Below are positions 35,356-42,891 of a stretch of 64,000 nucleotides of DNA, piece after piece; positions within the stretch are counted from its first letter, which is position 1; each line of letters starts with the position of its first letter. The stretch comes from Paenibacillus monticola (lineage in GTDB: Bacteria; Bacillota; Bacilli; Paenibacillales; Paenibacillaceae), in contig NZ_WJXB01000004.1 in the NCBI RefSeq assembly GCF_009664975.1, positions 248,001-312,000 on the forward strand. The letters are read 5' to 3'. A model generated the notes under the pieces. That model saw only the letters and a program-made list of their open reading frames with translations, was not told the origin of the DNA and made no database searches. The translations under genes and the position numbers were made by a program.

Positions 35356-36783
35356 ATGAAAAAAGTTTCGGGACGTACAATGTCATTGGCTTTGGCGCTG
35401 TGTTTATCCTTCTCAGTAATGCTGAGTGCATGCGGCGGGGGTAATAATAACAATACGGCTGCAGCGACTGACCCACCAGCGGCAACTAATGCTGCAACAA
35501 CTGATAACAACCAAGCATCAACAGACAATGCCAGTGCGGACACTGCGGGCACTCCACTGGAACTAGCGATGAAGGGTGACTATAAAGGAACAAAGGTAAC
35601 CATGTTCGGACCATTCGTAGATGCCGACCAAGTGAAATTTGAGAGCAGCATCAAAGACTTTGAAGCAAAAACAGGAATCGATATCCAGTATGAAGGCTCG
35701 AAAGAGTTCGAAGCTACGATCAACATACGGGTTGATGGCGGCAATGCGCCTGATATCGCGGATTTCCCGCAACCAGGACTGTTGGCTTCTATTGCTAAGA
35801 CCGGCAAGGTTGTGGATCTGACCAGCGTGCTGGATCAGGCCAAATTGGCAGCTAACTACAATAAGAGTTGGCTTGATATGTCGACAATGGACGGCAAAGA
35901 CGGCAAGATTATGGCCGGTATCTGGAACCGCAGTAACGTGAAGAGCTTGGTGTGGTATCCGAAGAAACAATTTGATGAAGCAGGCTATAAGGTTCCTGAA
36001 ACTTGGGATGAAATGATGGCTTTGACTGAACAAATTGCTAAAGACGGTGATCCTGCCTGGAGTATTGGTATTGAAAGCGGCGCAGCAACTGGCTGGGCAG
36101 CAACGGACTGGGTAGAAAACATTATGCTGCGTACCACTACACCAGAGAATTATGACAAATGGGTTAAAGGCGAATTGTCATTCACCTCTCCTGAAGTGAA
36201 AAACGCGGTTGAAGTCATGTCCAAAATTTGGCTCAACAAGGATTATGTATATGGCGGCACTAAATCAATCGTAACTACAGCCTTTGGGGATGCTCCAAAA
36301 CCGATGTTCGAGAATCCGCCTAAAGCCTGGTTCAACTTGATGGGTAACTTCATTACAAGTTTCTTCCCAGAAACGGCGAAGGTTGATGAAGATTATGATT
36401 GGTTCTACCTTCCTTCCATTGATCCGCAATATGGCAAGCCAGTACTTGTAGCAGGCGATATTTACGCTATGTTCAATGATCGTCCTGAAGTTCGTGCGGT
36501 AATGGAATTCTTCACAACGGGTGAATCCATCAAGACTTGGGTACAATCCGGTGGCGTAATCGCGCCAATGAACGATGCTTCCCTAGACTGGTACAGCTCT
36601 GAATCCGACCGTCGGATGGCGAAACTGGTACAAGATGCTTCTACCCTTCGTTTCGACGGATCTGACTTGATGCCAGGTAAAGTAGGCGCAGGTACTTTCT
36701 GGAAAGGTATGACCGACTATGTAAGTGGTACAGCTACGTTGGATCAGGCACTTGAACAAATTCAATCCGGCTGGAAAAACTAA
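35356..36783 (+). CDS. AglE-like alpha-glucoside ABC transporter substrate-binding lipoprotein
   Basis: 475 residues if started at ATG 35356, which gives a standard signal peptide MKKVSGRTMSLALAL with lipobox LSAC; ATG 35314 (TAGGA upstream) and 35344 are alternatives. A low-complexity N/T/A linker follows the Cys. VTMFGPFVDADQVKF, KTGIDIQYEGSKEFEA and GGNAPDIADFPQPGLL closely resemble the alpha-glucoside binding proteins (AglE type) rather than MalE. Two permease genes follow after an internal terminator. Confidence 0.9.
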   Translation: MKKVSGRTMSLALALCLSFSVMLSACGGGNNNNTAAATDPPAATNAATTDNNQASTDNASADTAGTPLELAMKGDYKGTKVTMFGPFVDADQVKFESSIKDFEAKTGIDIQYEGSKEFEATINIRVDGGNAPDIADFPQPGLLASIAKTGKVVDLTSVLDQAKLAANYNKSWLDMSTMDGKDGKIMAGIWNRSNVKSLVWYPKKQFDEAGYKVPETWDEMMALTEQIAKDGDPAWSIGIESGAATGWAATDWVENIMLRTTTPENYDKWVKGELSFTSPEVKNAVEVMSKIWLNKDYVYGGTKSIVTTAFGDAPKPMFENPPKAWFNLMGNFITSFFPETAKVDEDYDWFYLPSIDPQYGKPVLVAGDIYAMFNDRPEVRAVMEFFTTGESIKTWVQSGGVIAPMNDASLDWYSSESDRRMAKLVQDASTLRFDGSDLMPGKVGAGTFWKGMTDYVSGTATLDQALEQIQSGWKN

Positions 36784-36810
36784 GCGGTAGAAGTTAGAAC
36801 ACTTTATTCA

Positions 36811-36854
36811 AAAAGAGGGGCAGCGAGCAGCGATGGTAATCCGCCCCTCTTTTT
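36811..36854 (+). terminator. Intercistronic terminator between binding protein and permease genes
   Basis: AAAAGAGGGGC (36811-36821) pairs with GCCCCTCTTTT (36843-36853), then a T-rich tract. Partial read-through would make much more binding protein than permease mRNA. Confidence 0.8.
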
Positions 36855-36929
36855 GTTTTTTTAAAGATGATCTTCAATGCTTATTTCGAAGAGAGTTTTG
36901 CTCTGCAAAACTTAGAGGAGGAAGCTAAT

Positions 36930-38009
36930 ATGGCACAAACAAAGCAAAGAGTCAGCCTTCGGGCGGTGCTGTTATCTATTGGAATATTGTTAGCCAATAT
37001 CGTTGTTAATGGCCTGATCTTTATGTTTTTTCGTGATTCGACAATAAATCCGCTACTGACAGCGGTGCTTGCTGTTCTTTGGGGTGTTCTGGGTGTGTAT
37101 CTGATTTACTATACCCTCACCTGGGCGGTAGAGCAGTACCCTGATTATATTCGCAAAAGGGTTCTCCCTTATGTCTTTATAGGGCCGGCGGTTATTATAT
37201 TGGGCTGGCTGCTGGTACTACCGGCGCTGCGCACATTGTATTTGAGTTTCTTCGATGCCTCTTCTGAGAAGTTCGTAGGCCTTAGCAACTATGCGGCTAT
37301 CTTCACTGATCACCTGATGGCGACAGCGCTGCGCAATAATCTACTTTGGGTATTCGTAGGAACGCTGGCCTGTGTGACCTTCGGGCTGTTAATTGCCATT
37401 CTTGCTGACCGCAGCAGTTATGAGAAACTTGCCAAGTCCATTATTTTCATGCCTATGGCGATCTCCTTTGTAGCTGCGGGTGTAATCTGGAAATTCATTT
37501 ACTACTATCAACCAGGCGATAGCCAAATCGGATTGTTTAATGCAATTGTTACTTATTTCGGTGGTGAACCACAGGCGTGGACGAGTATGATTCAGCCGTG
37601 GAATAACTTCTTCCTCATCATTATTCTGATCTGGATGCAGACGGGTTTCGCAATGGTAATCTTCTCAGCAGCAATTAAAGGAGTTCCCGAAGATATTATG
37701 GAAGCCGCCCGAGTGGACGGCGCTAAAGAAGTATCCATCTTTTTCAAGATTATGATTCCATACATCTCAGCCACAATTCTGACGGTCACAACGACGATTA
37801 TCGTCTTTACGTTGAAAATATTTGACGTCGTCATGGTGATGACGGGTGGTCAATACGATACAGAAGTGGTAGCGACCCAGTTCTACCGGCAATTCTTTAT
37901 GTACCGTAATTTCGGTTATGGTTCAACGCTGGCTATCGTTCTGCTGATCGCAGTCTTGCCGGTAATTATTATTAATCTGCGTCAGTTCCGCAAGCAGGGG
38001 GGATTCTAA
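36930..38009 (+). CDS. Sugar ABC transporter permease (AglF/MalF-like)
   Basis: 359 residues from ATG 36930 (AGAGGAGGAAGCTAAT upstream; the open frame back to 36867 has no site). About eight membrane segments, with an N-terminal extension of two to three helices before the conserved core. The ATPase-docking EAA loop reads EAARVDGAKEVSIFFKIMIP. Its stop overlaps the ATG of the next permease (TAATG). Confidence 0.92.
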   Translation: MAQTKQRVSLRAVLLSIGILLANIVVNGLIFMFFRDSTINPLLTAVLAVLWGVLGVYLIYYTLTWAVEQYPDYIRKRVLPYVFIGPAVIILGWLLVLPALRTLYLSFFDASSEKFVGLSNYAAIFTDHLMATALRNNLLWVFVGTLACVTFGLLIAILADRSSYEKLAKSIIFMPMAISFVAAGVIWKFIYYYQPGDSQIGLFNAIVTYFGGEPQAWTSMIQPWNNFFLIIILIWMQTGFAMVIFSAAIKGVPEDIMEAARVDGAKEVSIFFKIMIPYISATILTVTTTIIVFTLKIFDVVMVMTGGQYDTEVVATQFYRQFFMYRNFGYGSTLAIVLLIAVLPVIIINLRQFRKQGGF

Positions 38010-39100
38010 TGGTCGGCAAAAAGAAGAAAAAGGGCAGTAAGACGGTTGTTAATATCGTACTTGGAATCATCTGTGTGATCTGGCTGCTTCCGACACTTGG
38101 ACTGTTTGTCTCGTCCTTCCGTCCAGCGGCTGATATTCTGCAAACAGGTTGGTGGAAGGTATTCCCTCATCAGGAATGGAAGGCCGGGGATACCATCCAG
38201 CTGTCCAAGGATGTGGATTTACGGGGGCCGATTGAGGTAAATGGCAAGACATATACAGACGACCAGCTAAAAGCTGGCGTTAAGGCAGACGACAGCCGTC
38301 TGATCTGGGAGAACCGCAGAGCGCGCACGGTTAACTCCCAGGAGCAGGGCTGGAAGGTGAAGCCAGACCTTACGCTGGACAATTACAATAATGTGCTAAC
38401 CGGTAAGGAATACAAGCTCAAAGAAGCTGACGGTAGTGAAACTATACAGAAGGGCACAGGCTTGTCGCAAGCCTTCTGGAATACACTCACGATTGCCGTT
38501 CCAGCAACGGTTATTCCGGTGCTGATCGCCTCCTTTGCCGCATACGCTTTTGCCTGGCTGCGTTTTCCGGGCCGTAAAACCCTATTCGTCATCATTATCG
38601 CCATGCTCGTAATCCCGATTCAGGTTGCTCTTATTCCTGTGCTTAAGGATTATACCGCGCTTGGCCTAAACGGAAGTTATTTGGGCATCTGGCTGGCGCA
38701 TACCGCCTTTGGTTTACCGCTCGTTACGTACTTTATGTATAACTTTATCAGCCAATTGCCGAAGGATCTGTTCGAATCGGCATTTATGGACGGCGCAAGT
38801 CATTTCACCATCTTTAGCAAGCTGATTCTTCCGTTGTCTGTGCCTGCACTAGCTTCCATCGGAATCTTCCAGTTTCTCTGGGTGTGGAATGATTATCTGG
38901 TGTCGCTCATTTTCATTGGCAACCAGCCGTCCGTGCAGGTTATGTCGATGAAAATCGCTGATCTCGTCGGTTCACGCGGCAATGACTGGCATTTGCTCAC
39001 TTCAGCTGCTTTTATCTCCATGCTGATGCCGCTCGCTATTTTCTTCCTGCTGCAAAAGTATTTCGTCAGAGGCCTTATGGGCGGATCGATCAAAGGCTGA
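38009..39100 (+). CDS. Sugar ABC transporter permease (AglG/MalG-like) with large extracytoplasmic loop
   Basis: 363 residues. After the first membrane helix (about 14-34) there is a hydrophilic insertion of about 110 residues (EVNGKTYTDDQLKAG, NRRARTVNSQEQGW) before the remaining five helices. MalG-type permeases are usually near 280 residues; AglG-type alpha-glucoside permeases carry a similar insertion. The EAA loop is ESAFMDGASHFTIFSKLILP. No ATPase gene lies in the operon. Confidence 0.92.
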   Translation: MVGKKKKKGSKTVVNIVLGIICVIWLLPTLGLFVSSFRPAADILQTGWWKVFPHQEWKAGDTIQLSKDVDLRGPIEVNGKTYTDDQLKAGVKADDSRLIWENRRARTVNSQEQGWKVKPDLTLDNYNNVLTGKEYKLKEADGSETIQKGTGLSQAFWNTLTIAVPATVIPVLIASFAAYAFAWLRFPGRKTLFVIIIAMLVIPIQVALIPVLKDYTALGLNGSYLGIWLAHTAFGLPLVTYFMYNFISQLPKDLFESAFMDGASHFTIFSKLILPLSVPALASIGIFQFLWVWNDYLVSLIFIGNQPSVQVMSMKIADLVGSRGNDWHLLTSAAFISMLMPLAIFFLLQKYFVRGLMGGSIKG

Positions 39101-39157
39101 TTTCAATCAATTGAATATGTATAAAAGATGTCCGCTATCAGGAGGAGCGTTATAGAG

Positions 39158-42100
39158 ATGAAGATGAAACCATACGAACATCCGGCAGCATTATACCCTT
39201 ACCGGGAGTGGAGCCTCGGTGAGGATGCCTATGATGATGAGAACAATCAACGAAGCGAGAGCGTATTCGCTCTCGGCAATGGATATATTGGCCTGCGTGG
39301 TAATTTTGAAGAAGGATATCACGGGCAGGCAGGGTCATCGGTTACAGGGAATTATTTGAATGGATTTTTCGATTCTGAACCGATTGTATATCCGGAAGGA
39401 GCCTATGGATATCCTTCCCGTAACCAAGCGATGCTTAATGTTACCAATGCCCAGATTATCGAGCTGAACATTGAGGGCCAGCCTTTTCATTTGAACAGCG
39501 GGCAGGTACATCGCTTTGAGCGAAAGCTGGACATGAAGAGCGGCATTCTACACCGGGTGATTGAGTGGGAATCGCCCGCCGGTCATCGCGTGTTACTTAC
39601 AATTCGACGGATGGTGGCGCTGCAGCATAAGCATTTGGCTGCGATCCATTATGCGGTCACTGCATTGAATTTTGCGGGAACAATCACGTTTACCTCGGCA
39701 ATGGAAGGCCATATTGAAAGACCGGAGGTTACGGATGATCCCCGTCTAGGAGCGGGTAGTTCCGAACCCAGCCTGCTGCTTGAAGCTACAGGATTAGGGG
39801 AAGACGACTCATTAGTATGGATGAAGCAGCGAACGCGGCATACCCAGTTCGCACTGCTAACAGCGATGAGTCACCAGCTGCAATCAGCTTCTGGTTATGA
39901 AATGAGTAAGCAGCTGGAGGAAGAACGGCTGTCTGTGCAGTTTGTTGTTCCGGTAACAAGCGGTGAGACCGTCTCACTAACCAAATACATTACTTATCAT
40001 ACTTCGAAGGATTATGCCGAAGATGAGCTGATGGACCGGAGTGTTGATGTGCTGCATCTGGCGGCGGAGAGCGGTTTTGAGGATCTTGCCAAGGAGCAGC
40101 AGGCATATCTGGATACCTTCTGGAGCCATAGTGATGTGGAGATCAACGGTGACCCGGCACTTCAGCAGGGAATTCGGTTCAACGCCTTCCAGCTGCTGCA
40201 ATCGGTAGGACGCGACAGCGTGACGAACATCGGGGCCAAAGGCTTAACTGGTGAAGGATACGAAGGACATTATTTCTGGGATACCGAGATGTATATGCTG
40301 CCCTTCTTCACATCTACCCAACCGGAGATCAGCCGTTCTCTACTGGACTTCCGTTATGCTACGCTTGGCAAGGCAAGGGAGCGGGCCGTAGTGATGTCGC
40401 AGAAGGGAGCCCTCTATCCTTGGCGTACGATTGACGGGGAAGAGAACTCTTCGTATTTCCCGGCAGGCACAGCGCAAGCGCATATCAACGCCGATATCGC
40501 TTATGGCATTAAGCAGTATGTGCTTGCTACGGGCGATAATGAGTTTCTCGTGACCAAAGGTGCGGAGATGCTGTTCGAAACCTCCCGCTTCTGGGCTGAT
40601 CTGGGTCATTTTAATCCAGCTAGAGACGGAGCCTTCTGCATAGATGCCGTAACGGGTCCTGATGAATACACGGCTATTGTCAACAACAATGCCTATACTA
40701 ATCTGATGGTACAAGATCAGTTCAACTACGCATATGAGACGGCAGAATTCCTGCGGCATCAGTACCCACAGGATTATGGACGTCTGCAGCGTGAGATTGG
40801 TCTCACAGAGGAAGAAGTAGAGGGCTGGTTAGAAGCCGCCGCCAAGATGTTTATTCCATTTGATGAGCAGTTGGGTATCTATGCACAGGACGATACCTTC
40901 CTAACCAAGAGGAAATGGGATTTTGACAACACGCCAGCTGATAAATATCCGCTCCTGTTGAACTACCACCCCCTTGTAATCTATCGTCATCAGGTACTGA
41001 AGCAGGCGGATCTGGTGATGGCGATGTTTCTATTGGGAGATCAATTCAGCTTAGCGGATAAGATTCGTAATTATAATTATTACGAGCCGCTTACGACACA
41101 CGACTCTTCATTATCACCTTGCATCCATAGTATTATGTCTGCTGAAATCGGTGATTTGGAGGGTGCTTACTCCTATTTCGATCGTACGGTACGAATGGAT
41201 CTGGATGACATTAACCACAATGCCAAGGACGGATTGCACATGGCAGCGATGTCAGGCTCATGGATGTCCATCGTGAACGGCTTTGGGGGCATGCGCCTCT
41301 ATAATGGACAATTGTCCTTTAATCCAGTGCTGCCTTTACAATGGGATAGCTACCGTTTTAAGATAACCAATCACGGTCAACTGCTCGAAATATTTGTGGA
41401 TCGGCAGGCAGTAGTCTATACGCTGCTGGAAGGGGACGGATTAGAGATCAGTCATAAGGGACATCCGATTATGTTATCGCAAGCGGAGCCGGTACGTTAT
41501 CCAATTACTAAGCACCTGGAAGCTGTTATCTTTGATCTTGATGGTGTCATCACCGATTCTGCGGAGTATCACTATCAGGCGTGGAAAACACTGGCAGACG
41601 GGTTGGACGTGCCTTTCGACCGGGACAAGAATGAAAGGCTCAAAGGCGTAAGCCGAATGGAATCGCTGGAGATCATTCTGGAAAATAGCGGTCTCAGCTT
41701 CACCAAGGCAGAGAAGGAGCGGCTCGCGAAGCAGAAGAATGATAACTATAAGCTGATGATTCAGCGCATTACTCCGGCTGATCTGCTGCCAGGTATCGCC
41801 GAACTGTTAACTAGCCTTCAGGAGCAGGGAATAGCTGTCGGATTGGCCTCGGCCAGTCAGAATGCAGCATTGATACTGGAACGTCTAGAGGCCGGACATT
41901 GGTTTCAGGCCGTAGCAGACCCGGGGGACATTCGTAAGGGCAAGCCTGATCCGGAGATTTTCTTGAGGGCCGCAGAGATGTTGGATGTTCCACCTTGTAA
42001 CTGTATCGGTGTTGAGGATGCAGCGGCAGGGGTTATGGCGATCCAAGCCGCCGGAATGAAAGCAGTCGGTATTGGAAGCGTTGAGCAGTTGGGCGCTGCA

Positions 42101-42163
42101 GATCTGCTGCTAGCCTCAACGATTGAACTGACTGTGACCAAGCTACAGAAGCTGCTAGCATAG
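39158..42163 (+). CDS. Fused GH65 alpha-glucosyl-disaccharide phosphorylase and beta-phosphoglucomutase
   Basis: About 1001 residues from ATG 39158 (AGGAGG 12 bases upstream; ATG 39128 lies before that site). Residues 1 to about 775 are GH65: SESVFALGNGYIGLRGNFEE at the N-terminus, YEGHYFWDTEMYMLPF, and GPDEYTAIVNNNAYTN with the general acid Glu at about 503, then a C-terminal beta-sandwich. Residues about 786-1001 are a HAD beta-phosphoglucomutase: FDLDGVITDS (D793, D795), GLASASQNA, KGKPDPEIF and GVEDAAAGVMAI. GH65 enzymes split maltose, trehalose, kojibiose or nigerose with phosphate into glucose and beta-glucose 1-phosphate, which the second domain turns into glucose 6-phosphate. Exact disaccharide unknown. 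Confidence 0.93.
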   Translation: MKMKPYEHPAALYPYREWSLGEDAYDDENNQRSESVFALGNGYIGLRGNFEEGYHGQAGSSVTGNYLNGFFDSEPIVYPEGAYGYPSRNQAMLNVTNAQIIELNIEGQPFHLNSGQVHRFERKLDMKSGILHRVIEWESPAGHRVLLTIRRMVALQHKHLAAIHYAVTALNFAGTITFTSAMEGHIERPEVTDDPRLGAGSSEPSLLLEATGLGEDDSLVWMKQRTRHTQFALLTAMSHQLQSASGYEMSKQLEEERLSVQFVVPVTSGETVSLTKYITYHTSKDYAEDELMDRSVDVLHLAAESGFEDLAKEQQAYLDTFWSHSDVEINGDPALQQGIRFNAFQLLQSVGRDSVTNIGAKGLTGEGYEGHYFWDTEMYMLPFFTSTQPEISRSLLDFRYATLGKARERAVVMSQKGALYPWRTIDGEENSSYFPAGTAQAHINADIAYGIKQYVLATGDNEFLVTKGAEMLFETSRFWADLGHFNPARDGAFCIDAVTGPDEYTAIVNNNAYTNLMVQDQFNYAYETAEFLRHQYPQDYGRLQREIGLTEEEVEGWLEAAAKMFIPFDEQLGIYAQDDTFLTKRKWDFDNTPADKYPLLLNYHPLVIYRHQVLKQADLVMAMFLLGDQFSLADKIRNYNYYEPLTTHDSSLSPCIHSIMSAEIGDLEGAYSYFDRTVRMDLDDINHNAKDGLHMAAMSGSWMSIVNGFGGMRLYNGQLSFNPVLPLQWDSYRFKITNHGQLLEIFVDRQAVVYTLLEGDGLEISHKGHPIMLSQAEPVRYPITKHLEAVIFDLDGVITDSAEYHYQAWKTLADGLDVPFDRDKNERLKGVSRMESLEIILENSGLSFTKAEKERLAKQKNDNYKLMIQRITPADLLPGIAELLTSLQEQGIAVGLASASQNAALILERLEAGHWFQAVADPGDIRKGKPDPEIFLRAAEMLDVPPCNCIGVEDAAAGVMAIQAAGMKAVGIGSVEQLGAADLLLASTIELTVTKLQKLLA

Positions 42164-42166
42164 ACG

Positions 42167-42214
42167 AATACCCCGGCTCTTCATCCGACAAGGGAAGATG
42201 AGACGGGGTATTTA
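42167..42214. terminator. Hairpin between the GH65 fusion gene and the convergent DinB-like gene
   Basis: AATACCCCG (42167-42175) pairs with CGGGGTATT (42204-42212), with an inner CTCTTC/GAAGATGAG stem. Likely terminator. Confidence 0.75.
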
Positions 42215-42230
42215 TGATGTGCTACTTACC

Positions 42231-42680
42231 CTAAGCATTCTCCGGAATTATCTGTTCCAGATGGTGCTTCATATGTTGAAGATAATCTTCAATTAACCAT
42301 TCGAGTGTGACAGTGCCGCCTTGAGGGAGCTGAAAAACTAGGGATAACTGAGTAGGCGTCAGATTTGAAATCACTCTCAGGACCGTTTGATTCAGACTGA
42401 CCCAAAGATTTAAGATGTCTTCGGGAGAAGTTTTGCTATACTGCTGAGCGTCCATCCATTGGTTTTGATCATATGGAGTGAGGGGGAGAGGTTGAGGCTC
42501 GTACTGAACCTTTATGAAGCGGGATAAATTGTTAATGGCAGAGTCGCACAGGTGGCCAAGAATTTGCAGTCTTGACCACTTTCCTTCCGCATGTGGTTCC
42601 GTTACCTCAGCATAAGTTAAGCTACAAAAGGAAGCGGGAAATTCCGATAACAATAAGTATAGATTGTCGATAGGGGGCAT
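42231..42680 (-). CDS. DinB family protein
   Basis: 149 residues from ATG 42680 (AGAGG 10 bases upstream; a GTG at 42689 is nearer but badly spaced). Four-helix bundle pattern of DinB/YfiT-like proteins: KWSRLQILGHLCDSAINNLSR with the first metal His, and YLQHMKHHLEQI with the C-terminal His residues. Such proteins bind a metal ion and some are thiol-dependent S-transferases; function here unknown. Confidence 0.82.
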   Translation of the reverse strand: MPPIDNLYLLLSEFPASFCSLTYAEVTEPHAEGKWSRLQILGHLCDSAINNLSRFIKVQYEPQPLPLTPYDQNQWMDAQQYSKTSPEDILNLWVSLNQTVLRVISNLTPTQLSLVFQLPQGGTVTLEWLIEDYLQHMKHHLEQIIPENA

Positions 42681-42891
42681 AAACAGCACTACCTCTCTTT
42701 AAAGAATTAAATCGTTTACTAAGTGAAGTAACTATACGTTAAATAAACATATGATTAGAGATATGAAGCTATCAATCCATAAATTTTCTTCATATAATGA
42801 AATGAAGAGGTACCGAATGAATAGAATGTCGAACTTCCCGTTTTATTTGATAGAAGCATAACTTTGAGCATAGATGAATGGGAGTGTGCTT

